Assembly (NCBI RefSeq): GCF_013328815.1
Contig: NZ_JABUHN010000007.1
Location: 186,001 to 250,000, forward strand
Direction: 5' to 3'
DNA from: Tabrizicola fusiformis
Lineage (GTDB): Bacteria > Pseudomonadota > Alphaproteobacteria > Rhodobacterales > Rhodobacteraceae
DNA: 64,000 nt
The position numbers and the translations under genes were made by a program. A model generated the notes under the pieces. The model searched no databases and was not told where the DNA came from. It worked only from the letters and a program-made list of their open reading frames with translations. Positions 23,892 through 32,794 of this stretch are shown here, piece by piece. Each line of letters starts with the position of its first letter. The stretch's first letter is position 1.

Positions 23892-23925
23892 CCCAATATG
23901 ATACTACAGTCCCATTTTTGGTCAA
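23874..23925. promoter_or_regulatory. Face-to-face divergent promoters sharing one -10 region
   Basis: On the + strand, TTGACC (23874-23879) is followed after 17 nt by TATGAT (23897-23902). On the - strand, TTGACC (23925-23920) is followed after 16 nt by TATCAT (23903-23898). The two -10 hexamers overlap by five bases, so only one polymerase can occupy the site at a time. Confidence 0.6.
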
Positions 23926-23956
23926 GCAGGACCGGACAGACAGGGGGGAAAGGGTG

Positions 23957-25150
23957 ATGCGCCGCATTCTTGTCGCCGGAACGGCCGACACCAAGGGCGA
24001 GGAACTGGCTTGGCTGCGCGATTTGCTGCGCGCCGGGGGGTTTGCCGCCGAAATCGTCGATCTGGGCACGCGGGCGCCCGGCATTCACCCCGATGTCGCG
24101 GCAACCGAGGTTGCCGCCTGCCACCCCGAGGGCGCCGGTTTTCTGCGCAGCGAAGACCGCGGCATTGCGGTTGCAGCGATGGGCGCAGCCTTTGCCAATT
24201 GGTGCCGCCAGCACGCCACCGAGATCGCCGGGGTGATCGCGGCGGGCGGCGGTGGCGGCACCTCGATCGCCTGCGCGGGGCTGCGGGAACTGCCCTATGG
24301 CGTGCCCAAGCTGATGGTCTCGACCCTCGCTTCGGGGGATACCGCGCCCTATGTCGGCATATCCGATATCGTGATGATGCCCGCCGTCACCGACATCGCG
24401 GGACTGAACCGCCTGAGCCGCGTGATCCTGTCGAACGCGGCCCATGCCCTGATCGGGATGGTCAGGGCGCCGGAACCGGCAGTCAGCGACGACAAGCCTG
24501 CCATCGGGCTGACGATGTTCGGCGTCACCACCCCCTGCGTGACCGCCATCGCCGAAACCCTGCGCAGCCGATACGATTGCCTTGTGTTCCACGCCACCGG
24601 CACCGGCGGGCGGGCGATGGAACGCCTTCTGGACCAGCGCCTGCTGTCCGGCCTGATCGACATCACCACCACAGAGATTGCCGATCTTTTGTTCGGCGGT
24701 GTGCTGCCTGCCCTGCCCGACCGGCTGGACGTTGTGGCACGCACCGGCGCGCCCTGGGTGGGGTCGGTCGGCGCTTTGGACATGGTGAACTTCTGGGCGC
24801 CCGCGACCGTGCCCGCGCGCTACCGCGACCGGCTTTTTCACCACCACAACCCGAATGTGACGCTGATGCGCACCAACCCGGAGGAAAACGCCGCGATGGG
24901 CCACTGGATCGCGGACAAGCTGAACGCCTGCCCCGGGCCGGTGCGCCTTCTGATCCCCGAGCTGGGGATTTCGGCTCTGGATGCCGAAGGCGGCGCCTTC
25001 TGGTGGCCCGAAGCGGATGCTGCCCTATTCGCCGCCCTGCGCAATCACATCGCCGACCCGGCGCGGCTGATCACTCTGCCCTGCCACATCAACGACCCGG
25101 CCTTTGCCGCCGCCGCCGCAACCACCTTCCTTGACCTGATGGAGCCGTGA
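23957..25150 (+). CDS. Tm-1-like ATP-binding domain protein (UPF0261)
   Basis: A 397-residue protein of the UPF0261/Tm-1 N-domain family, starting [17 protein letters not shown] with the glycine-rich [38 protein letters not shown] segment and the C-terminal histidine/asparagine-rich [18 protein letters not shown]. Plant Tm-1 fuses this ATP-binding part to a TIM-barrel, and the barrel is encoded here by the next gene, overlapping by 1 nt. The molecular function in bacteria is not established. The ATG at 23957 follows a purine-rich GGGGGGAAAGGG; the frame extends upstream but only into the promoter and antisense TetR gene. Confidence 0.87.
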   Translation: MRRILVAGTADTKGEELAWLRDLLRAGGFAAEIVDLGTRAPGIHPDVAATEVAACHPEGAGFLRSEDRGIAVAAMGAAFANWCRQHATEIAGVIAAGGGGGTSIACAGLRELPYGVPKLMVSTLASGDTAPYVGISDIVMMPAVTDIAGLNRLSRVILSNAAHALIGMVRAPEPAVSDDKPAIGLTMFGVTTPCVTAIAETLRSRYDCLVFHATGTGGRAMERLLDQRLLSGLIDITTTEIADLLFGGVLPALPDRLDVVARTGAPWVGSVGALDMVNFWAPATVPARYRDRLFHHHNPNVTLMRTNPEENAAMGHWIADKLNACPGPVRLLIPELGISALDAEGGAFWWPEADAALFAALRNHIADPARLITLPCHINDPAFAAAAATTFLDLMEP

Positions 25151-25989
25151 TGCCCGCAATTCCGCGCCAGACCCTGCTCGACCGTTTCCGCGCCATGATC
25201 GCCGAAGGCCGCCCGATCATCGGCGGCGGTGCCGGCACCGGCCTTTCCGCCAAATCAGAGGAGGCGGGCGGGATCGACCTGATCATCATCTACAACTCGG
25301 GCCGCTACCGCATGGCAGGGCGCGGCTCGGCTGCGGGGCTGTTAGCCTATGGTAATGCCAATGAGATCGTCAAGGAAATGGCGGTCGAGGTGTTGCCGGT
25401 GGTGAAACACACCCCGGTTCTGGCCGGGGTAAACGGGACCGATCCCTTCATCCTGATGCCGCAGTTTCTGGCGGAACTGAAATACATGGGCTTTTCCGGG
25501 GTGCAGAACTTTCCGACCGTCGGCCTGTTCGACGGTGCCATGCGGCAAAGCTTCGAGGAAACCGGCATGGGTTTCGGCCTTGAGGTGGAGATGATTGCGC
25601 AGGCGCATGGGCTTGACCTGCTGACCACGCCCTATGTCTTCAACCCCGACGAAGCGGCGGCGATGACCCGCGCCGGTGCCGATATCATCGTCGCCCATAT
25701 GGGGGTAACCACCGGCGGCACCATCGGCGCCACTTCGGCCAAGACGCTGGACCAATGCGTGACCGAGATTGACGCGATTTCCGCCGCCGCGCGCCGCGTG
25801 CGCCCGGATGTGATCGTGCTGTGCCATGGCGGGCCGATCTCGATGCCCGAGGATGCCGCCTATGTGCTGGCGCGGGCCGACCGGCTGCATGGCTTTTACG
25901 GTGCGTCGTCGGCGGAACGCCTGCCTGCCGAACGCGCCATCGCCGACCAGATCCGCGCCTTCAAGGCGATGCCCCTCCTGCGCCCGTGA
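25150..25989 (+). CDS. Phosphoenolpyruvate hydrolase-like TIM-barrel protein (Tm-1 C-domain type)
   Basis: A 279-residue TIM barrel, recognised from [42 protein letters not shown], the VNGTDPF segment and [12 protein letters not shown]. It corresponds to the second half of plant Tm-1 and is annotated in bacteria as a phosphoenolpyruvate hydrolase-family protein. That catalytic assignment is weakly supported. Its ATG shares a base with the preceding TGA, so the pair is made in equal amounts and probably works as a complex. Confidence 0.87.
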   Translation: MPAIPRQTLLDRFRAMIAEGRPIIGGGAGTGLSAKSEEAGGIDLIIIYNSGRYRMAGRGSAAGLLAYGNANEIVKEMAVEVLPVVKHTPVLAGVNGTDPFILMPQFLAELKYMGFSGVQNFPTVGLFDGAMRQSFEETGMGFGLEVEMIAQAHGLDLLTTPYVFNPDEAAAMTRAGADIIVAHMGVTTGGTIGATSAKTLDQCVTEIDAISAAARRVRPDVIVLCHGGPISMPEDAAYVLARADRLHGFYGASSAERLPAERAIADQIRAFKAMPLLRP

Positions 25990-26000
25990 AAGGACAGACC

Positions 26001-26423
26001 ATGAGTGATGTGAAATCCCTTTTCAGATACCCCGGCGATGTGGATGCCTATGGCTTTGACTGGGGCCAGCTTTCGGTGGTTCTGGGCCCCAAGGTGAATG
26101 GCGCCGAGCGGTTTTCGGCGGCCGTGGTGACGGTGCCGCCCGGTCAGGGCCACAGCCGCCACAACCACCCCGGGGCCGAAGAGATCATCTATATCCTGCA
26201 AGGCGAAGGTCAACAGATGGTCGAGGATGAGGCTGGCCAGCCCCATACCGAAACCGTCCGCCCCGGTTGCTGCGTCTATATCCCTGAAAGCCGCTATCAT
26301 TCGACGCTGAACACCGGCAGCGGCGACATGCAGATTTTCGTGGTCTATTCCCCCGCCGGCCCCGAAGAGGCGCTGCGCGACCTGCCCGACTTCCGCCTGA
26401 TCCCGAAGGAAAGCGCGACATGA
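26001..26423 (+). CDS. Cupin domain protein
   Basis: A 140-residue single-domain cupin. Motif 1, HSRHNHPGAEEIIYILQGEG (about residues 52-71), provides two His and a Glu as metal ligands, and motif 2 includes VRPGCCVYIPESRYHSTLN with the last His. It is likely a small metalloenzyme or sugar-binding isomerase-like protein. It follows the Tm-1-like pair by 11 nt and overlaps the next gene (ATGA). No specific reaction can be named. Confidence 0.88.
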   Translation: MSDVKSLFRYPGDVDAYGFDWGQLSVVLGPKVNGAERFSAAVVTVPPGQGHSRHNHPGAEEIIYILQGEGQQMVEDEAGQPHTETVRPGCCVYIPESRYHSTLNTGSGDMQIFVVYSPAGPEEALRDLPDFRLIPKESAT

Positions 26424-27580
26424 CCGACCTGCCCTACAGCTTTGCCCGACTGGATGATCTGATGGAGGCGGCGGGCATCGACGTGCTGCTCGTCACCTCC
26501 AAGCACAATGTGCAGTATCTTCTGGGCGGTTACCGCTTCATCTTCTTTTCGGCGATGGATGCGATCGGCCACAGCCGCTATCTGCCGGTGCTGGCCTATA
26601 TGCGCGGGGCGCCCGAGCGCACGGGTTACATCGCCAACAAGATGGAGGCGGGCGAACATGCCAACCATCCGTTCTGGCCACCGCATTTTCGGCCGATGTC
26701 CTGGGGTGCCGTCGATGCGATGACCGAGGCGGTTGCCCATCTGCGCAGCCATGGCCCCGCCGTGCCCCGGATCGGGGTAGAGCCGTCGTTTCTGCCGATG
26801 AATGCAGCGCGGGTGCTGGAAGGCGCCTTTCCCGACACGCCATTGGTTGATGCCACCAGGTTGCTGGAACGGTTGCGTGCCGTCAAATCGCCTGCCGAAC
26901 TGGCGCTGATGCGTCGGGCGTCCGAAGCGATTACTGATGCGATGCAGGCGACCATCGCCGCCGCCGATGCCGGGTGGAGCAAGACCGCCATCATCGAACG
27001 CCTGCGCCAAGAGGAGACCGTGCGGGGCCTGCAATTTGAATATTGCCTGCTGACGCTCGGCGCCTCGCACAACCGCGCGGCTTCGGATCAGGTCTGGGCA
27101 CCGGGCGAGGTGCTGTCGATCGACTCGGGCGGCAACCTGCAGGGCTATATCGGCGACATCTGCCGGATGGGTTTCCTTGGCGAACCCGATGCCGAACTGG
27201 TTGACCTGCTGGGCGAGGTCGAAACCGTGCAGCAAGCGGCCTTTGCACAGGTCCGCGCCGGGGCCGCGGGGGGCGATCTGATTGCGGCGGGCGAGGCGAT
27301 GCTGGCCCGCCAGCCCAGCCGCGCCTGCACCGATTTCTTTGCCCATGGCATGGGGGTGATCACCCATGAAGCGCCCTTCCTGATGACCAACCATCCCGTG
27401 GCCTATGAAGGCATTGACGCCGATCAGCCGTTGCAGGCGGGCATGGTGCTGTCCATCGAGACCACGATGCTGCACCCCCGCCGGGGGTTCATCAAGCTGG
27501 AGGACACGCTGGCGGTGACCGAAACCGGCTATGAGATGTTCGGCACCGCCGGGCGCGGCTGGAACCGGGGCGGGCAATAG
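26420..27580 (+). CDS. M24 (Xaa-Pro peptidase/creatinase-like) family protein
   Basis: A 386-residue pita-bread-fold protein with a creatinase N-terminal domain and M24 catalytic domain from about residue 160. Possible metal ligands: SIDSGGNLQGYIGDICR (two Asp), HGMGVITHEAPF (His), SIETT (Glu) and KLEDTLAV (Glu). This full set suggests an active metallopeptidase or amidinohydrolase-like enzyme, although the exact metal-Asp spacing looks slightly unusual. It is the last gene of the Tm-1-like operon. Cleavage of a proline-type or N-methyl amide substrate is possible, but the substrate is unknown. Confidence 0.85.
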   Translation: MTDLPYSFARLDDLMEAAGIDVLLVTSKHNVQYLLGGYRFIFFSAMDAIGHSRYLPVLAYMRGAPERTGYIANKMEAGEHANHPFWPPHFRPMSWGAVDAMTEAVAHLRSHGPAVPRIGVEPSFLPMNAARVLEGAFPDTPLVDATRLLERLRAVKSPAELALMRRASEAITDAMQATIAAADAGWSKTAIIERLRQEETVRGLQFEYCLLTLGASHNRAASDQVWAPGEVLSIDSGGNLQGYIGDICRMGFLGEPDAELVDLLGEVETVQQAAFAQVRAGAAGGDLIAAGEAMLARQPSRACTDFFAHGMGVITHEAPFLMTNHPVAYEGIDADQPLQAGMVLSIETTMLHPRRGFIKLEDTLAVTETGYEMFGTAGRGWNRGGQ

Positions 27581-27596
27581 GCCCCGGTTGCCGGTT

Positions 27597-29093
27597 TCAG
27601 AAACGGTCCAGCGGCCAGAACGGGCGCGGCAGGCGAGTATAGGGGCGCAGATGCGCCTGCGGCGTGGCCAGCGCGCCGCTGTCGCAGACGATGACCTTCC
27701 CCGCCACCGGCTCGAATGCGGCGCGGAAATGCTGCATCGACTTCACGACCAGAAAGCGCAGGTTCGCAGGTTCGATCCCGAAGGTGCGCACCTGTTGCAG
27801 GTCAAGCATCTGGCCCGGGATCGTCACCACCAGCACGTCGATCCCGCCGCTGCGGAACACCGCCGTCGGCCCGAAACTGTGGGTGATGCCGCCAAGGATC
27901 GGCCCGTCGCCGGTGAAGCTGCCGTCCGACAGATGCACCACCTGCCCGGTGAGCCGCAGCGGACCGCCGCCGAAATTGGCATCCTGCTTGCCGCCGATGT
28001 CCAGCGTCACGGTATCGCCGACCCGGTGGCGATGCAGGACTGCCGCCGCCTCGGGGTCGATCATCGGGGCAAAACCGCCGCCGGTCGCACCCGCCTCCAG
28101 CAGCGCCGCCAGCAGCGCCGTCGCATCGCCATAGGCCCCGGCACCCGGGTTGTCGGCATAATCGGCAATCACCAGCGGCCCATGCGAAGCGTCAAAATCG
28201 CGGGCGATTGCCGCAGCGGCGGCAGGGGTCAGGAAATCGTTGGAAACGCTGTCGCGCTGCTCCCAGATCGTATCGGCCAGCCCCTCGGCAATCGCCCGCG
28301 CTCGCGCGCTGGCTCCGGGGTGATCGGCGTCATAGGTGACCAGAACCGTCGGCCCCGCCTCGGCCACATCCGCCTCGGCAAAGGCGGCGTTGATCGACAC
28401 GGCCATGATCCCCGGCTCATCCTCATGCGCGCGGGCACGGGCGTAAAGGGCGGCTGTTTGCGGAACGTCGGTGCGCCCGGCATTCGCCTCGTCCAGCATG
28501 GGGCGATGGGCGCGCAGCGTCACCGGACGCGCCGCCTTGCGCATTGCCGCATCCAGCAGGCGGCCCGCGTGGCGGCCCGTCTCGCGCATATCGACATGCG
28601 GATAGGTCTTGTAGCTGACGAAGACCTGCGCCTGCGCCACCATCGCGGGCGTCGCAATCGCGTGCAGGTCCAGCGTCACCGCAATCGGCATCTCCGGCCC
28701 GACAATGGCCCGCAGCCGCGCCAGAAGCTCGCCCTCGCCATCCTCGCAGAAGGCGGGCACCATGGCGCCATGCAGGCCCAGCAGAATGCCGTCCAGCGTG
28801 TCGCGGTGCTGGCGGGCGGCATCGCAGATCACACCGGCTATATGGTCAAACGCCGCGCGCGACACCCGCGCGCCGGGCGTGGCGTGGGCGGAAATCGTAT
28901 GGGTGATCTTCCAGCCCGCCGCCCGCCCGGCATCCAGAAAGCCGGCGAGTTCCGCATTCACATCGCCGAACCGATCGACCGCCGCCGCCCCCAGATCGAG
29001 CGCGGAATCGCGGAAATCGTCCAGCCCGGTCTCCCCCTTCTTGAAGGTGTTGCTTTCGTGGACGAATTCGGCAGTCAGAACGTGGAAGGCCAT
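27597..29093 (-). CDS. M81 family metallohydrolase (MlrC-like), copy 1
   Basis: A 498-residue M81 protein. Elements matching the zinc site described for MlrC: EFVHESNTF at the N-terminus, GLHGAMV (about residue 110), LDLHAIAT (Asp-x-His), YPHVDMRE, and the C-half ADYADNPGAGAYGD. MlrC opens linear microcystin peptides, but the family is broad. Here it ends a dipeptide-importer operon, so it probably processes imported peptides or amides. ATG 29093 with GAGAGA ahead is preferred; ATG 29105, overlapping the ATPase stop, is possible. It is one of three M81 genes in this window. Confidence 0.88.
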   Translation of the reverse strand: MAFHVLTAEFVHESNTFKKGETGLDDFRDSALDLGAAAVDRFGDVNAELAGFLDAGRAAGWKITHTISAHATPGARVSRAAFDHIAGVICDAARQHRDTLDGILLGLHGAMVPAFCEDGEGELLARLRAIVGPEMPIAVTLDLHAIATPAMVAQAQVFVSYKTYPHVDMRETGRHAGRLLDAAMRKAARPVTLRAHRPMLDEANAGRTDVPQTAALYARARAHEDEPGIMAVSINAAFAEADVAEAGPTVLVTYDADHPGASARARAIAEGLADTIWEQRDSVSNDFLTPAAAAAIARDFDASHGPLVIADYADNPGAGAYGDATALLAALLEAGATGGGFAPMIDPEAAAVLHRHRVGDTVTLDIGGKQDANFGGGPLRLTGQVVHLSDGSFTGDGPILGGITHSFGPTAVFRSGGIDVLVVTIPGQMLDLQQVRTFGIEPANLRFLVVKSMQHFRAAFEPVAGKVIVCDSGALATPQAHLRPYTRLPRPFWPLDRF

Positions 29094-29101
29094 GGGCTCT
29101 C

Positions 29102-30046
29102 TCATATCGGGTGGAAACAGGCGACCGGGTGTTCGGCGGTCTCAAGTGCGGGTCGCTCGGTCCGGCAACGGTCCGAGGCACGCGGGCAGCGCCCGGCAAA
29201 GGCGCAGCCGGGTGGCAGGCTGAACGGGCTGGGGATTTCGCCCGCAAGCGGTGCGATGGCGCGACGGCGGGACGGATCGGGCGACAGGTTCGACTGCATC
29301 AGTGCCTGCGTATAGGGATGGCGCGGCGCGGCATCGGGGCGCGGCAGAACCTCGACCACGGCACCCAGATACATCACCACGATCCGGTCACAGAAATAAC
29401 GCACCAACCCAAGGTCATGGCTGATGAACAGATAGGTCAGCCCCAGCCGGTCGCGCAGGCCAGACAGCAGTTCGATGATCTGCGCCTGAATCGACACGTC
29501 GAGCGAGGCGGTCGGTTCATCCAGCACGATGAAATCGGGGCGCAGGGCAAGGGCGCGGGCGATGCCAACGCGCTGACGCTGCCCGCCTGAAAGCTGATGC
29601 GGATGGCTGGCGGCAACCGAGGCGGGCAGGCCGACATCGGCAAGCATGGCCTCTGCCGCGCCCTTGTCCATTGGGCGGCGCTGCACCACGAACGGCTCGG
29701 CCAGCACATCGGCCACGGTATAGCGCGGATCGAGCGACGAGTAGGGGTCTTGGAATACCATCGCCATCCGCCGCCGCGCGGCGCGCAGGGCGGCACGGGG
29801 CAGCGCCGTCAGGTCGGTGCCGTCCAGCAGAATTTGCCCCGAGGTCGGCTCGATCAGGCGCAGCACCAGCCGGGCAAGGGTTGACTTGCCGCAGCCGCTT
29901 TCGCCGACCACGCCCACCACTTCGCCCCGAGCGATGGCAAGGTCCACCGCGCGCACCGCCGTCATGCTGCGGGCGGGCGTGAACCAACCGCCGCCGGTCT
30001 CGAACCGCCGGGTCAGCGCGCGAAGCTGGATCAGCGGCTGGGTCAT
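29102..30046 (-). CDS. Dipeptide/oligopeptide ABC transporter ATP-binding protein (DppF type)
   Basis: A 314-residue ATPase with Walker A GESGCGKST, signature [15 protein letters not shown], Walker B FIVLDEPTASLD and the C-terminal oligopeptide-transporter signature with clustered cysteines (CAFAGRCPRASDRC). The start overlaps the preceding stop (ATGA). Its partner is the DppD-type ATPase at 30043. Confidence 0.92.
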   Translation of the reverse strand: MTQPLIQLRALTRRFETGGGWFTPARSMTAVRAVDLAIARGEVVGVVGESGCGKSTLARLVLRLIEPTSGQILLDGTDLTALPRAALRAARRRMAMVFQDPYSSLDPRYTVADVLAEPFVVQRRPMDKGAAEAMLADVGLPASVAASHPHQLSGGQRQRVGIARALALRPDFIVLDEPTASLDVSIQAQIIELLSGLRDRLGLTYLFISHDLGLVRYFCDRIVVMYLGAVVEVLPRPDAAPRHPYTQALMQSNLSPDPSRRRAIAPLAGEIPSPFSLPPGCAFAGRCPRASDRCRTERPALETAEHPVACFHPI

Positions 30047-31008
30047 GGCGCCCCCGGTTCGGCATGGTGACAGGCGACAAGGCCGCCATCGGGCAAGGCC
30101 GACAGGGCGGGAACCGTGGCGCGGCAGGTGGCATCGGCCCGGGCACAGCGCGGATGGAACCGGCAACCGGCCGGATAGGCCGCCGCCGAAGGCACCGCGC
30201 CCGGAATGCCGTGCAGGCTGCCCCGCGCCATGCCCTCACGCGGGATGCACAGCGTCAGGGCGCGGGTATAGGGATGGGCCGGGGCGGCAAAGATCGGACC
30301 CACCGCCCGCTCTTCCGCCAGCCGCCCGGCATAGAGAACCGCAACCCGGTCACAAAGCTGCGCCACCACCCCCATGTCATGGGTGATCAGCATGAGCGCC
30401 AGCCCCCGGTCGCGCACCAGCCCGGCAAGGATTTGCAGAATCTGCGCCTGCACCGTGACATCCAGCGCGGTCGTCGGTTCATCGGCGATGATCAGGTCCG
30501 GGTCTCCGGCCAGCGCCATGGCGATGACGATGCGCTGCTTCATGCCGCCCGAAAGCTGATGCGGCCAGGCTTCGGCGACTGCCGCCGCCTCGGGGATACG
30601 AAGCTGCGCCATCAGGTCCAGCGTGCGCGCCCGCGCCGCCGCCTTGTCCAGCCCCAGATGCAGCCGCGACACCACGTCGATCTGCGCGCCGATCCGCTGC
30701 ACCGGGTCCAGCGCGGTCATCGGGTTTTGCGTGACAAAACCGATGCGCCGCCCGCGCAGATGCCGCCGCCCCGCCTCGCCCAGCGTGGACAGATCGGTGC
30801 CGTCAAAGCGCACCTCACCCGCCGTGACCCGCCCGCCGATCAGCGGCAAAAGCCCCATCGCCGCCATCGCCGTCAGCGACTTGCCCGAGCCGCTTTCACC
30901 GACCAGCCCCAGAATCTGCCCCCGGTCCAACGCCAGGTCGATCCCTTCCAGCAGGTGCGCCTTGCCGATGGCCACCGAAACGCCGGACAGTTGCAACAGC
31001 GCGCTCAT
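30043..31008 (-). CDS. Dipeptide/oligopeptide ABC transporter ATP-binding protein (DppD type)
   Basis: A 321-residue ATPase with Walker A GESGSGKSL, signature LSGGMKQRIVIAMAL, Walker B LIIADEPTTALD and C-terminal CRFHPRCARADATC, the likely iron-sulfur-type cysteine cluster of this subfamily. ATGA overlap with the upstream permease shows translational coupling. Confidence 0.92.
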   Translation of the reverse strand: MSALLQLSGVSVAIGKAHLLEGIDLALDRGQILGLVGESGSGKSLTAMAAMGLLPLIGGRVTAGEVRFDGTDLSTLGEAGRRHLRGRRIGFVTQNPMTALDPVQRIGAQIDVVSRLHLGLDKAAARARTLDLMAQLRIPEAAAVAEAWPHQLSGGMKQRIVIAMALAGDPDLIIADEPTTALDVTVQAQILQILAGLVRDRGLALMLITHDMGVVAQLCDRVAVLYAGRLAEERAVGPIFAAPAHPYTRALTLCIPREGMARGSLHGIPGAVPSAAAYPAGCRFHPRCARADATCRATVPALSALPDGGLVACHHAEPGAP

Positions 31009-31844
31009 GCCGCCCTCCGCATCCGGGCGCGGATGTCGAGTTCGGCAATCAGCGCGTCTCCGAACAGGTTGATCGCCACGACGGTTATCGCCACCGCAAG
31101 GCCGGGGAACAGGATGATCCACGGCGCCTTGAACACCAGCGCCGACCCCGCCGACATCATCGCACCCCAGCTTGGCGTCGGCGGCTGCGCGCCAAGGCCG
31201 AAAAAGCCAAGCGTCGCCTCAAGGATAATCGCATCGCCGGTGGCCAGCATCGCCGAAACCAGCACCGGCGCCAGCGCATTGGGCAGAAGGTGGCGGAACA
31301 GGATATGCGCATTGCCCGCGCCAAGGCTGCGCGCCGCCTCGATGAAAGTTTCGCCCTTCAGCATCATGATCTGCGCCCGGGTCAGCCGGGTGAATTGCGC
31401 GAGGTAAGCCACGCCGATGGCCGCCATGGTGCCCGTGGTGCCCGGCCCGATGATGGCCACAAGGATCAGCGCGATCAGGATTTCGGGGAAGGACCATGTC
31501 AGGTCCACCACCACCGTCACCGCCCGGTCGAACCGCCCGCCGAACCAGCCTGCCGCCGCCCCCAGCACCATGCCGCACAGCACCGAAATGCCGATGGCGA
31601 TGCTGCTGACCGAAAGAGAGGTGCGCGCGCCGTGGAAGAGCCGCGTCAGCAGATCACGCCCGAACTCGTCGGTGCCCAGCCAATGCGCGGGGGAAGGCGG
31701 CTGATACGCCTCTTTCAGCGCCTGAATGTCATAGTCATACGGCGTCAGCCAAGCCGCGAAGACGGCGACGAAGATCATGGCCAGCAACCAGCCCCCGGCA
31801 ATCGCCCCCATGGGCCTGCGAAAGGCGCGCAGAACCGCCCTCAT
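31005..31844 (-). CDS. Dipeptide ABC transporter permease (DppC type)
   Basis: A 279-residue permease. The N-terminal segment ending HWLGTDEFGRDLLTRLFHGARTSL is diagnostic of DppC/OppC, and the EAA loop reads FIEAARSLGAGNAHILFRHLLPNAL. About six membrane helices. The start at 31844 overlaps the DppB stop; an open extension upstream is DppB antisense-phase sequence. Confidence 0.92.
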   Translation of the reverse strand: MRAVLRAFRRPMGAIAGGWLLAMIFVAVFAAWLTPYDYDIQALKEAYQPPSPAHWLGTDEFGRDLLTRLFHGARTSLSVSSIAIGISVLCGMVLGAAAGWFGGRFDRAVTVVVDLTWSFPEILIALILVAIIGPGTTGTMAAIGVAYLAQFTRLTRAQIMMLKGETFIEAARSLGAGNAHILFRHLLPNALAPVLVSAMLATGDAIILEATLGFFGLGAQPPTPSWGAMMSAGSALVFKAPWIILFPGLAVAITVVAINLFGDALIAELDIRARMRRAA

Positions 31845-32767
31845 GCCAGCGCCGCCCGCACGCGCGGGTCCATCGCGGCCTGCAAGAGGTCGCCCAGAAG
31901 GGTGCCCAGCATCACCGCCATGGCCAGCATCAGCAAACAAGCCTGCACCACCGGATAATCATGCTGGCTCAGGGATTTGATCAGCAGCGTGCCAAGGCCC
32001 GGCCGCGCAAAGACCACCTCGACCGTGACCGCCCCGCCCAGAATCCAGCCGATCCGCAGCGCCAGAATGGTTACCACCGGGATCAGCGCGTGCCGCAGCA
32101 CATGGCGCAACTGGATACGCAGGGGTGAAAGACCCTTGGCGTGCAGCAGCATCACGAAATCCTTGCCCGCCGCCTCTATCATCGCCACCCGCGTGATCCG
32201 CGCGACAAGTGCCGTGCCGCCCAGCCCGATGGTCAGCACCGGCAGCACCAGCGCCGTCCAGCTTCGGGCGCCGGACACTGGAAACCAGCCCAGCCAGACC
32301 GAAAACACCAGCATCAGGATCAGCCCCAGCCAGAAACTCGGCATGGTAGAGCCCAAGAGAACCCCGCCCATGATCGCTCGATCAGGCCAGCGGTCACGGT
32401 TCAGCGCCGCCACCACGCCCAGCCCGATCCCCATGACCGAGGAAAACAAGAGTGCCAGCCCCCCCAGCCGCAGCGAATGCGGCAGGGCCTGCGCAATCAT
32501 GTCCAGCACCGGACGCCGCGCCACGATGGCCGTGCCCAGATCGCCGGTCAGCACCTTGCCCAGCCAGATCGCATATTGCACCGGCAGGGGGCGGTCCAAA
32601 CCATAGCGCGCCTCCATTTCGGCCCGGGCGGCGGGGGAAGATCCGACCTTCAACAGGTTGTCGATCGGATCGCCCGGGATGAAATGCAGGATCAGGAAGA
32701 TGATGACCGAGACCGCAAGGAACACCGGCACCAGCATCAGAACCCGTCTGATCAGATAGGAAATCAT
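31841..32767 (-). CDS. Dipeptide ABC transporter permease (DppB type)
   Basis: A 308-residue permease with the family N-terminus MISYLIRRVLMLVPVFLAVSVIIFLILHFIPGDPI and the coupling loop DFVMLLHAKGLSPLRIQLRHVLRHALIPVV. About six membrane helices. It follows the binding protein by 27 nt and forms the transmembrane channel with the DppC-type protein. Confidence 0.92.
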   Translation of the reverse strand: MISYLIRRVLMLVPVFLAVSVIIFLILHFIPGDPIDNLLKVGSSPAARAEMEARYGLDRPLPVQYAIWLGKVLTGDLGTAIVARRPVLDMIAQALPHSLRLGGLALLFSSVMGIGLGVVAALNRDRWPDRAIMGGVLLGSTMPSFWLGLILMLVFSVWLGWFPVSGARSWTALVLPVLTIGLGGTALVARITRVAMIEAAGKDFVMLLHAKGLSPLRIQLRHVLRHALIPVVTILALRIGWILGGAVTVEVVFARPGLGTLLIKSLSQHDYPVVQACLLMLAMAVMLGTLLGDLLQAAMDPRVRAALA

Positions 32768-32794
32768 GCTGGCGCCCCCGAGGTCCCTGTCCGC

